Below, in pieces: positions 14,401 through 25,741 of a stretch of 64,000 nucleotides of DNA. Numbering within the stretch: the stretch's first letter is position 1; each line of letters starts with the position of its first letter. Source of the stretch: Cyathus striatus. Its lineage: Eukaryota > Basidiomycota > Agaricomycetes > Agaricales > Nidulariaceae. The stretch is from contig JAOVFP010000023.1 in assembly GCA_025738555.1 (NCBI GenBank), positions 1,860,001 through 1,924,000 on the forward strand, read 5' to 3'. The position numbers and the translations under genes were made by a program. The notes below the pieces were generated by a model. It had not been told where the DNA came from and made no database searches. It saw only the letters and a list, made by a program, of their open reading frames with translations.

Positions 14401-16841
14401 CACGAAGCTTTTGTGATCCCAACGGTCTTCCGGCGTGGAGGTCAATATATCGGTGCGTCTGTCAACTAAAGCTTGCCAGAAGGAAGCTGAGTCATTTATA
14501 TCTCCAGGAAGACGGAGAGCTCTCCCAACTATTACGATTGGCTCGTGCATGGGAGCAACTTGTTGCTTGATGGCTGGGGTCTGCATGGAGCTTTGATTGA
14601 AGTTTATCGAAAGTTTCTCGCACAGGAATTTGGTCAGAGATGCAATATCAAGGTAAATGTGACAAGTATTCGGAGGCAACGTCAGGTCAAGCGCTTGATT
14701 AATTTTATTAACAATTTTAATTGCCATTGTAGAATCCATTCCTAACTGAAAGAAAATGTGTTATAGTAAAAAAGTCGAGTAGACAAGACCACGAACCTCC
14801 GCAAATGATGACTCCAAATTGTCACTTAAGTCGTTTAGTTCGATTCCAAGGATACCAGAAACCGCATCAAGAACGACGTCTGATACGAAGTTTTGCGTGC
14901 GTGTTACCCGAGTGACTTTTGGTTCTTCCGTATCAATATAACCGAGAAGTTGTTTTTCCAGCTGATCGCCAAACAAGAATTGTAGCTTTTTACGGAACAC
15001 CATTCCTTTCTTCGTATATGGAATAGCTTGCCCTGATGGCAGAAGAAGAATTCTAGACCACGATATGCGCAGAGGCGGCGGGAGGCTGCCATTTATCGAA
15101 GCTAGGACCTTGGATATCTGCAATTTAGCAGAACGATGGTTCCGAAGAGCTTCGCTTGTAAGTTGCAAGATGGCACAGGTGAAATCTGCTGGTCCCGACA
15201 AAAATGTATTTCCCACTACACAGGAAAGTGCAATGGCATCACATCCGTTTAACGTTTGCTCGATGGGTCGGGGGTCGAGACTCTCCCCTGACTTGAACTA
15301 TTTGCAAGATATCAGCTATCTAAATTTCGACGGTAATAACATCCAGACGTACCTGAATGAAATCATCTTTTCTTCCCTTCCATATGATACGATCTGGGCT
15401 GGATCCGTAGCAATATATGTCACCCGTCTGGAAAGTGATTATACCGTGATCATCTTCCGTAAAAGAAGAGCTCTCATATTTGAAATATCCCTTAGCAATA
15501 TATTTACTGCTAATATAAAGCTCGCTCTGTGTACGTCGTTAGTATAAGAATTATACTCAAGAAAGTGAAAACCGACCCTGATCAGAGGTAACTCCGTCTT
15601 CATCAACAAGTGTGTACACAGCATCTCGTACGCAGCTATCGCCAATGCGAAAGCCTCCGATCACATCCTGAGCAAAGGAATGGAACATGATGCCTAAAAA
15701 ATCGTTAAGACATGGCGTGTTAAAACCAGAGTGAACTTTAGTACCTCCAGTTTCCGTCATTCCGATACCTATAATGATTGGAAGCCCCTGTTCCCTCGCC
15801 CAGTCGGCAGTCTCTTGTGGAGTAGCCGCCCCGGAAGCAATATAATATTTGAATTTCTTAAAAGCTGAGATTATACGAATACGCCTTGAGGGATCATGTT
15901 CGGCGTTATACGCATGCATGATCCCATCCAAAATCCATGGAACGGCGGCAAAGACATCCGGCTCATGCACTAAAATGGCTTCTAAGATGGCTTTCGGAAC
16001 ATCGTATGGAGCGTGATCTTGCGAGGCGTATCCTGGTGGCGTCAGTGCAAATATGTAGCATCCGCCAGTAAGAAGAATGGACGGAACGAGGTCCACAGAT
16101 ATACCGATGGCGTGGCTAAACGGAGACCAGCCAAGCATGCGAATAGGATACATGGGCTCCATCGATAAGTTTCGTTGGAACCAGTCCCGCTGGCCACGGC
16201 CATCTGAGATGAGCAACTCATGTGTCATAGGAACACACTTGAGATTTGTGGTTGAAGTTGCTGATGAAGTATGAAGGTATATGGCTACATCCTCAGGCCT
16301 TAGTGTACAAGTACTTGGATCGATAAAAAGGGACGAATATTTGGACTTTTGATCAAGGGTATGTGCCGTCAGAGATGAGATTGTGCTTTCTACATCTCCA
16401 AGGACGTGGACGCGAATGTTGACATCTTCCAGGAAAAAATGTCAGACATACGTATGCAACGAAGGATAAAAGAACGCAATGCCAACCTTGAGCTAGTTTA
16501 ATATTTTTCACGTCCATTTGGGGAATAGCCGTAAATGTAGGAGACATATTTTGCAGCATAGCTTTCATGAGATGGGACGGTGCGTGGCAATCGAGTGGGG
16601 CCACCGCCCCTCCAAGCTTCCATACGGCCAATATCAACGCAATATAATAAGGATGGTTCTCTGAAATAACTGCAACGGTGGGTCTAGCACCATAGGTCTC
16701 GAAGAGCTCTGCGGCAAGAACAGAGGTGACTGAATGCAGCTCATCGTATGTCCAACGGTCGTCGCAGCATTCAACCGCTGTACGCCCAGATGTTCCTGGG
16801 TCCGACGCGAGATTTAAGAAGAGTTCAAGTAATGTGCTCAT
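8478..16841 (-). CDS. hybrid synthase: adenylation/acyl ligase - carrier - KS - AT - DH - KR - ACP
   Basis: Multidomain enzyme predicted to activate a carboxylic acid starter, load it on an internal carrier and extend it by polyketide chemistry. In order: adenylate-forming domain (16841 to about 15230; GIGMTETGGT, GRKDDFIQ); carrier with GMDST (about 14735); KS (about 14560-12830) with all three catalytic motifs once introns are removed (TACSG near 13930, HGTGT near 13310, GHTE near 13130); AT (about 12560-11540; GTSLGE, FHSP); DH (DHRIEGRRVLPG near 11210, LDPCLH near 10770); KR (GMGSIGHALARYLAG near 9620; catalytic Tyr/Asn in [11 protein letters not shown] near 9090); terminal ACP with GMDSIS. 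No ER or methyltransferase domain was seen. ATG 16841 opens the adenylation domain; the stop is at 8478-8480. About 15 short introns split it, several inside motifs, which explains the fragmented frames. Splicing by eye gives one continuous reading of roughly 2,300 residues. The product is unknown. Four partial copies lie further right. Confidence 0.9.
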
Positions 16842-18010
16842 GCCTAAGTCTTGTCAGTTGGCTTTGAGCCAAAGTGAAAGTAGTCAACGATGATACGCAC
16901 TGTTTAGGAATAGGTTGAGCCACAACGGGCCCGTACTGACTTTAGGTGTCGCTTTTGTAGTGTTGTACCTACGAATCACCTCAGTTGGAGTTACCATTTA
17001 CATCTTCTCGGGGAAGTGGCTCCCCGGCATTGTGCCACAATGCATGAAGAACGGCCTAATGCTGCATGCATATATGTCAGTGTCAAGCAGCGACCCTTGC
17101 TGATAGTCGCAGTTCTACTCTGAATTCAGTAATTACAGAATTACGAAAGGACAGGTGCACAGATTTTATCAGCGGACCCGATATGAAACGGTGATGATTG
17201 CAGTACCTGTGTGATACCTGTGATACCTGTGGTGTGTCTGGAGCTCAATTGAACTAGCACTTCTATATTTACAATCCTGGCACGAACACTGATGTTCAGG
17301 AAAAAATAGGGCGGTAGATCAAAACATAACGACGAACATTTGATGCGACAACAAAGGCATAATGATAACAGCACATTGCCGTTTTCTGCTATGTTAATCT
17401 AGTTATGCATAACTTATAACGAACCTGAAACTGAACATTAAACATTTGTTAAGCATTGACGAGTAGTAAACGCACCTTGAAGGCTTGAACCCATGTGCTA
17501 CTAATATCAAGGTCCAGCTAATCGCATAAACGTTAATCATCCAATGGATCATTTAATGCCGAAACGAAATCATAGAGAAGTGACCCTGATAGGTAGGCGT
17601 GCGCTGATGATACTGATAAAGCCACCTAAATAGCATCTGGTTGGACAGGTATCTTGCTGGATGCATTCGCGAATGATAATAATCACTTCGGGCCTGTTTA
17701 TTTTAACATTCGGTGGGGCGCTGTTCCAATTACGATATGCTAGAACGCAGAGTAAGATGTGCAGACAGCAGATATGGTGTACCATCCAATCGGAGGTTCT
17801 TTCTTATCAAGAATACTCCATCACCAGACTGATGTTGCCTCGAAAAACATAACCACAATAGTAACGTACTGCGCCGCTAAAGGTAGTACTAGCGAGACAT
17901 GATACCCATGCCAGGGAGAATAGATGACCAGACATATAAGCACGTACAAACTGGGAGGTTTAACACCTGCACCTTTTGGAATCATTGCAATCTTCACTAG
18001 TATAGTAGAC
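16842..18010. promoter_or_regulatory. shared divergent upstream region of synthase and methyltransferase
   Basis: The 1.17 kb between the two start codons must hold both promoters. A TATA-like TATAAG lies at 17935-17940, about 75 bp before the methyltransferase ATG. A short tandem repeat of TGTGATACC occurs near 17207-17232. No gene is convincing; the open frames here are short and overlap each other. The same divergent order, AT fragment left and methyltransferase right, recurs at 32.7-35.2 kb, supporting a co-inherited pair. Confidence 0.5.
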
Positions 18011-18994
18011 ATGCTTGAATCAGAGTCGGCTCCTCAAGATGCCAAATCGCCGACGACAAGGACATATCATTCCTATCCAGGGGCCACTTATGCCCTTCCA
18101 GCCGATGAAGAAGAACGATTGAGGTATGTTTAGTCGTACAGCAAGATATGTAGATCTAAGCCAATATGTTCAATGTTGCAGGCTCACTGACCAGCATGAG
18201 TTTTTGAAACGCACCTTCGGGGGAAGAATACTGTTAGCTCCAGTGTCCCTAAAGGACAGCGACGAAGTGCTGGATGCTTGCACAGGAACAGGTATTAGTT
18301 ACCCCAAGAAATACAAGGTGATGCCTAACCTATATTTCCAGGCATCTGGCTTCTTGAGCTAGCTAAAGGCGTCCCCGAGGGTGTGCAACTAGAGGGCTTC
18401 GATATAGAACCACGCCTTTTTCCCGCAGAGGAATCAAGGCCAGAGAACGTCAGGTTCTCTGTTCACTCGGTCCTAGCTCTTCCGTCCGAGTGGACGAACA
18501 GATTTTCGGTCGTCCATCAACGTCTGCTGGTTATGGGCCTTCGACGTGAAGAGTGGCCTCTGGCACTGAAAGAGCTTCATCGAGTCACGAAGCCAGGCGG
18601 ATGGGTAGAGCTTTGCGAATTCGCAAAGTGGGGCGGAGGACCGGCCAATGACCAGTGTTGGGAGTTGGGAGTGAAAGTCGTCGCCAGGATGGGATTCCAG
18701 TTGGATTGTGGCCAGCGGCTGGAATCTATGATGCGTGAAACGGGCTTTGAGGATGTCCAGATGGTAGTTTGTAGTTGTCCGATTGGAAAATGGGGCGGGG
18801 AGCAAGGTGTTATGCAGCAGCAGAGTCAGCTTCGCATAATGGACGCGTTGAGGCCTAAGATTTTTGACGTGGCTGGAGATCTCTTGAAATCAAGGGAGGA
18901 GTTCGATAAAATGATGGACGGGGTTGTGAAGGAATACGAGGACTTGCAATGCAACTATGAGTGGGTGGTATGCTTTGGAAGGAAGGCTCTGTAG
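18011..18994 (+). CDS. SAM-dependent methyltransferase, LaeA/UMTA-like, copy 1
   Basis: Class I methyltransferase of the LaeA-like type frequent beside fungal metabolite genes; it may modify the synthase product or act as a regulator, and the sequence does not decide. Three exons (18011-18123, 18182-18291, 18342-18994) join in frame to 291 residues. The SAM-binding glycine loop spans the second junction: VLDACTGTG, then IWLLELA. The acidic end of strand 2 follows (LEGFDIEPRLFP), then the post-I motif region FSVVHQRLLVMGL and the KPGGWVELCEF signature. The C-terminus ends with EWVVCFGRK. A related intact copy at 34206 has the same exon lengths for exons 1 and 2 (113 and 110 nt), which supports this start and both introns. 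A truncated copy lies at 55081. It faces the synthase across 1.2 kb, consistent with co-regulation. Confidence 0.88.
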
Positions 18995-20052
18995 TTATAT
19001 AAATGATATGTGAAAGGAAGAATATGTACCTGTATGTTTACATTTTCGGGTCCTACTTGACTTATGCACCTTAATGTAAAATTTGAAGAGCTTCATAATG
19101 TCCATAAACCTTTCTAACAGTGGGCAGTATGCTGTTTTTGCACTGAGAATATAAACAGGTAATCGAACGTGCCATATCCCCGCGGAAGTGTGAGGTTAGC
19201 CTTTTGCCTCCTTAAGTTGCTACTTCTAGCTCCGAGTCGATTTGGGAAATCCGAAATCGCCAGAATTATTCCGTTTCGAACTTGCGCCCGCTGGCATAAA
19301 CGCATTCCATCAAATATGTTCTTGTTTCAGGTGTTCCGCGAGGAAATATACAGTAAAGTACATAGTTGAAGGCTGAAAACGTCGATTTCTGCCGTTTACT
19401 TATCTGGGTGTTCGCGTTCAACAATCGAGTAAACAGTAAAGGTCTTGCACAACAAATGCAACCAACGATATGCTTTACTTACGCGTTTTGCTCCCGCCGG
19501 CACAGACCGCTCAACGAATCCCACACGTCAACTTGCCGTACATTCTGATAGTCACTCGTGTCACATCCTGAGCTACGGAGTTTCCGCTCGATTCTACCTT
19601 TCCTCACACACGCAATGCTTGACCCACGTCTCTGCAGTCCTGGTCACTCGCCAGCCATTGACCGGGACTAGTGGTACGGATTCGATGGAAGTACCCTGCA
19701 CACCAGCCAGCCGAAAGTGCTCCCAAACGCCGGATGAACTTGAAGACTGTGATGGGCTTCCGGCGGGAGGGATGGTGCCTCAGAATTGATACAGGCAGAC
19801 CCGTTCTCTTGCGGGGTCGAGCAATGTAAGACATAGGACGACTTAGGCGCAGTACTAAAACATCCTTTCTGCCTGTTCCTAATGTGTTCAGATCGTGGCT
19901 CGGGCTTGAGGACAGCGAGGGACGCATCAGCATTCTAAACGAGACGGAAACTACATATCTAGGTCTGCACAAGCCACACAAGGCCTCGCTAATCAAAGCA
20001 ATACGAGAACGTACAATAACTCCCAACCTACCTTACACCTTCGCAAAACCAC
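18995..20052. other. intergenic region between methyltransferase 1 and synthase copy 2
   Basis: Nothing convincing. Overlapping frames on both strands between 19445 and 20026 are rich in Ser, Thr, Arg and Cys, lack a domain and contradict each other. Confidence 0.5.
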
Positions 20053-23000
20053 TCAGTCTGCATATGCTTTACAAACATCCTCTACTATCGTGTTGATAGA
20101 AAAAGTCTCCGAGAGATATCGCACCGGAATCTCAATACCCAATTTTTGCAGTACACTCCCTCGCATCTGTGCAAACGATATCGAGTCCATCCCACATGAA
20201 ACGAGAGATTCCTCCGGATCTGAAAGTCATCAGCTTTCAATGGAGACACAAACTACGGAACAACATACCAAATGGATCACTCCCTTTGATCTCAAGCACA
20301 TCCTTTACAGCTCGCACAATGTTTTCAGATAGCACTTTTCTGGTGTACGTCTTTTGCACGACACGCTCTTTACTTGCGATATTCAACCAAAGTTCGCGGA
20401 ACATTGCATCGCTCCCATACGCAGGTATCTGCGCCATTTTCTCAGTATCCCAATTCACTATGACTTGGACAGGATCCTTCTCCGAAAGGGACTGCAGTAC
20501 TAAGGGTATCCCTTCTGCGTGGCTCATGATTTGCATATGCGTCTGCGGAAAGTTATCATTTTCAATGACATTGGATTCCCAGGCTCCAAGTTGAAGTGAC
20601 ATTCCGGGAAGTCCGATACTCTTCCTATAGGCTGCTAGCGAGTCGAGGAACGAGTTACCTGCGACGTATGCAACCTGACCTTCTTTTCCTAATGATATGC
20701 TAGTGTACGGTAAGCAGTCGAACGCAAGAATTACCTTCAAAAACTGACCTTATGCTACTGAGCAGAACAAACGTATCCAGATTCCACTTCATCTCCTGAC
20801 TGATGAGGTGCATATTCCAAGCCCCCACAGCCTTAGAATCGAGGACGCTCGCAAATTCGTCATTGGACACATTCAAAATCGTAGCGTCACGGATGACGGC
20901 TGCCGTGTATACGACATGTTTCACATCGCCGAAGCGGCTGACTACCGCGTCCATCGAAGAGCGAAGGTTCTTCATGTCGGTGACATCTGTCTGAACATAC
21001 TCCAGGGTGACGGAAGGATGACTTGATCTTAAGCTTTGCAAGCCTTGTGTAATCTTAGCACGACGGCATCAATGTCGGTTGGATACGAAAAGCAAAGGGA
21101 AGTAATGCTTGCCTCATTATCGTCGGCACTCCGTCTTTCCATGAAGACGATGGTCCTACATCCTGAACCAGCCAAGTAGCCGGCCAGAGCTTGACCTATG
21201 CTACCCATTCCAACAATAACGACGAGTCCGTTCATCGATCGTGTTGCGGCATTTCTCTCCTCGGCCTTGGGAAGAAGCACAGGAACCAGCCTGACGATGG
21301 AACCGTCTCCTGGTGCTCGTCGATACGCCACGACAGTGCTCTTAGATGGTAAAGCATTACTGCGCATATGAATCTCTTTTGAAAGAATATCCGATACAGC
21401 TTCTGCTGATAACTGGTCTGGAAGGTCGACACCTCAAACAGCATCTGATGAAAGCCCAGATTCACGGCGGTAAACCCGAAGCATGCCTTGTAGAACGGCG
21501 CCTATTCCGGGCGGCTGATGCAGGCCATCAGCTGGACTAGTTAGCGATGACATGCTGGACACCACGACGAAGGCGGATACGTCGACTTTGCCACTCAATG
21601 TGAATTTCATAAGCCATAGCGCATGCTTCCAAAGGGCCGCATACATAGCAGTTTCGGGCGCATGATAGCTAGTCACATCAAGGACTACGGATATCCCTCT
21701 TCCGTCTAATTCCTCCGCGAGTCCTGTATCCGAGAGAACTAGGGAGCCAGCATCGCCTGCGAGCTTGTCAGGATCAGTTCTTGTATATCGAATATAATCT
21801 GAAACCCCCAAGCTCTCCAATAACGATTTCGTTGGCACCCGGAGCGAAGGCGGACAACACCGCACTGTTGATGGAATTGTTGAAATAGGCCACAGTTTCA
21901 CCTCTCGCAAACGACCCGGAAGACTTGAATCCCTGTACTACGGCGTCTTCCCGTCGCCATGTGTTCTGCATCCATTTCCTGGAAAGCGTGTCCACAACAG
22001 GTGTCTGAATGGCAAGACCTTTTGGTGCCTGTGCAACCTGATATTTTCTAACGGAACCCTGTTAGCTATCATGGGCACTCAGCAGTCGCAGAACTGTACT
22101 TACCCGCACGAGATCAATAGTTCTCCAGAAAGTGAGAAGACATCGAAGCTCACAGAACCTGTGACGTAGTTCTTACCCGTTTCAGCTGGAAGATAGTATC
22201 TACAGTAGAACTCGGACGGCAGCGTTTCAGAGTGGACTACGAACCCCTGCAAAGAATTGGGCAAATAATAATAATTGCTGAGAGTCCAGTCAGGAAATTT
22301 CATAAACTGCGAGGTTAGACCAAACAAATGCAGGCAAGGGTCCACCTTGCGAATTCCATCAAGTGGTGTATCTGAGGGCGCAGGAACGTGGATGAGGGCC
22401 TCTATACGGTCAGACCATATAGTGATTTGCTTGGCATTCTGAAAAGCAGGGCCAATGAAAATTTGGCTGTCGACATAAGCATAAAATTCTTCTTTGCTCA
22501 GGATGCGATACGGTGCTGCCTCCATATCGATTATCTTTTTGGGTCTGGTAGGCGCGCGATAAATCAAGGTCCCAGAACAGATCTTAGTCTTTTCTGAGCC
22601 ATATGAAACGATGAATGATCTGTCTCTTTCTATCTCTGCCTGAATGTCAGATCCTGTTTTCTCGAGCACCAGTGGTTGATGGAAGTGAATACTTCCTATT
22701 CTTCGCCTACTATCTTTTATATACATCGCTGCCTGATTAGCGAAGGTAATCCTGGGAAGGACACGTCTTCCTTCTATCCTGTGGTCATAGAGGAGATCAA
22801 GCAATGGGTGTTCCACGGAAAGTAGTGGTATTGTTTTAGGCGTAAATTGCACTTTCTGTGCTTGGTTGCGAGATGGTATCAAATGAGGATAGTGCTTCTG
22901 ATGCTGGAATGGATATGTCGGTATTCTAGTTTTCGTGAAGCTTCCACGTTCATGATATAATTCTGTTAGATCAAGTAAGATGTTGTTCTCAAAAAGTTGG

Positions 23001-23440
23001 CCAGCTGCTTGAAGAAATGCGTATTCCTGGTTAAATCTTTGCTTGGCAATTATGACATACGTTACTTGCGCGTATTTCCTTGGATCTCTTGCATATGAGA
23101 CCAGAGCATTGGCTGAGGTCCAATGTTCAAAATGATGTTGGTAGTTTTATCTTGCCCCCAAAACTATACAGGGCTACGTGCATGCGTAATAGATCTGTGT
23201 CTACAAGTAAATTTCACGCAAGGAAGGGGACTCGGATAGAGAAACGTACTCAGTATCCTGCAGGGAGATGTTCTCCGGGCTGAATCTTTTCTGTGGTTGC
23301 AGTTGAATAGAAAGGTTTTTTAAGTGGAACAAAGCTTGACATGTTTGCCAGGAGCACAGATTCTGCTGATCGGGATCCTTCATAGCTTCTAAGCCAGGCA
23401 TGACGCGGACGGTTTGGGAGCGTAATACCGGACACATATA
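20053..23440 (-). pseudogene. synthase copy 2: end of AT, DH, KR and ACP only, with frameshift and stop
   Basis: Clear paralogue of the 3' half of the synthase at 8.5-16.8 kb. Present are the last AT exon (about 23440-23210), a long open DH exon (22882-22100, DHRIEGRRVLPR), the KR region ([26 protein letters not shown]) and an ACP with GMDSIS, ending at stop 20053-20055. Everything upstream (adenylation, carrier, KS, most of AT) is absent. Two lesions fall in the KR region: an extra C in a C5 run at 21805-21809 (G on the coding strand), giving a frameshift, and a Trp codon turned to TGA at 21434-21436 where copy 1 has TGG. The ACP and DH remain open, so decay looks recent or partial. It is not expected to make a working synthase. 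Confidence 0.85.
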
Positions 23441-25741
23441 ACTGATTGGCTAAATTACTTAGAAATCACATCCTTATTGCATACAGAAAACCGTCATACT
23501 GTAGAGCAGGCAATTTGCCTGCATAGCAAAACGTGTTTTCATTTCGTTTTTACATTCATACGTAGTCCGCATGTATACCTACTTATGTAAATACGAGTAC
23601 CTACATTCTTTTAATTCGAGTTTGCTTCCCCCCACCCTTACTTTCACTCGCGACTCCACTACATCAGTAAATTCGTGAAGGTCTGATATAGCCGTACGTT
23701 TCTCACGCGCTCAATGGAAGATGTTGAAGTGGTTACAAGCAGTTATACGGCGTTATAATGGTACTGACATAATAAATAAAAATCATAATCTGACTAACAT
23801 ATTTTACTCTGTGTATCAACAGTCGTAAGTTTTAATTAAAGTCAAATACAGCGTACAACGTGTTGCTATGTTATCGGCTCGTGAGTCCTTAAATTCTATA
23901 GTATATATCATTGTACAGCGGAGACAACAGTCCCTAACATGGCTTTGGAATGAACTTCACCGTTTCTTCGACTCAGTCTCACCCCACTATGGTATCATGT
24001 AAGATAAGAAACAAATCCATACCTAAGAGTAAGTATGTTTTGTTTAAGGCAGGACTTGGGCGGGCAAGTGGCCCTGGAGTTGAACGTTGAGACCTTGAGA
24101 GCGCGCTTGATGGGAAATGCCAATTCCGGTGGGGATGTAAACAGGCGCAAATGCACTCTCGTCAACTTGGTCCAAATTCCTTTCGATGCGGACCACTGGT
24201 TCGCATTCAGTCACTAAACTCAATAGCTACTAGTTACGCTGGAGGCCATGTCACAGCAAACCTGATCCCCTCAATATGTCACCTAACGAATCACATCAGC
24301 CTATCGATTATTTGGCTATAGGCCTGGATTGCATCTAGAGACCATCGAGTTATCTGGACGCCGATTCGAGTCCTTCGGAACACACACCACCCATGTATAG
24401 ATTTTATGTCTAGCCAGTCAGGAACATCAAGCACCGACCCAGCATAAAATGAGCAACATTCCCTGCCTTTTCGCTATGTTTCGGCTCTCATGATCATTAC
24501 TCTTCAAAATGTCAGTGAGCTAACATACTAATAGGTGTCGCGCTATTGAATTCTAGTACTCTATTCGAGTGGGAAAAGGTGAGCTGATTAACATTCTACT
24601 TCATACATAACTAACTTTATCCTTGAATAGGCTAGGAGTACTGAAGCCTATCATTTTCAAAACCCACATGAGTACGAATATCATCCTCTCTCTCGGATCT
24701 CCGTTTATCTGCTAATTTTTATCATGCAGTAGTGGCTCGTATTGCTCGAGTTTGCTTCCGGGTCACATTTGGGGGGGGGGGCTGTAGGAAATAGAGGCTT
24801 GAGGTTGGCCACTTTGACTCAGAGTTTGGTAGTAGTACCGTGCATGTAGAATATATGTAATCAAATATAATGTTTTTCAATGTTATCTCTCCTTGAAATA
24901 AAAGTACACCTACATTAGCAAATTATATGATTGTTATGCTTGTCCTCGAAGATGAATATGTGTTTATAATTGTGGTCCGATCTCATGTCTCTCTCATCTT
25001 GTTGGTGTTATGTTATGATCCCCTCATGATTGTCTATAATACGTATGAAGGTGCACGAAGTAACTGTACAAATGACGAAATTTGGTGTGGCCACACATGG
25101 CTGCATCCTGCAGCATCATATGGCTGTAAGGTAATGTCAACATATACCACTTATGGCAAGTTATACTGTATGATGTGGTCGCATAATATTCTCCAGAATT
25201 TAGTGATGTAGGATTCTGGAAGGATAGACGGACGTCTTCCCAACTCGCATTCTTTGTCAAAAGATACCCCCAACCCGGTATCTTCCTCTACGAAGCGGAG
25301 CCCACCGCGAGGGGCTTCTAAGGTGTCTTGTGTATTTGCTCGCTTGCACACTCTGGATACTTCAAATTTCGACCTTTCAGATTTGTTTGTGCACGCTCGT
25401 AGGTGCTATCATTACGAGGCCATCATCGTGGAATCGGAATCTTGAGCTCGTTCGTATAACCTTGAGGACGAAGCCTGTCTGCTGCATTTTATTCACTGCC
25501 CCATCCTCGTCGTTCCCTCCAGTCCATTGAGCTGCCATTCCCATATGGTACAGAATCGACATCTGCCAACGAGTTGGGTCTCATATTAGAAGTTCCCGCC
25601 GCCTCGCTGTGCCAAATCACTCATTACCAACGTCTTACATTCGTTTAATCGTCCACCCTTTCCACTCTCTTTCACAGTCACCACGTCAATTTTCACATCG
25701 GAACGCAACCGACTTCGTCACTACGTCATCCAGCTCACAAG
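23441..25741. other. long region without a supported gene
   Basis: It begins at the truncation point of synthase copy 2. It holds the palindromic repeat at 23500-23522, a G11 run at 24771-24781 and AT-rich stretches. Small open frames occur near 24927-25211 and 25254-25562 on both strands without recognisable domains. The last few hundred bases are the 5' flank of the gag ORF. I searched by eye for a direct repeat matching the sequence downstream of that ORF, as LTRs would give, and found none. Confidence 0.5.
23500..23522. repeat. palindromic repeat, copy 1
   Basis: TGTAGAGCAGGC followed by AATTTGCCTGC. The last 17 bases form a perfect 8-bp inverted repeat around one T. A second copy lies at 28662-28684 with compensating changes in the stem. 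Confidence 0.6.

Noticed and set aside
19604..20026. 140-codon minus-strand frame
   Set aside because: Arg/Ser-rich with no domain, overlapped by an equally open plus-strand frame.
24300..24375. tRNA-like B-box (GATTCGAGTCC) with a weak A-box about 45 bp upstream
   Set aside because: No cloverleaf could be drawn: the T stem and the acceptor stem do not pair.
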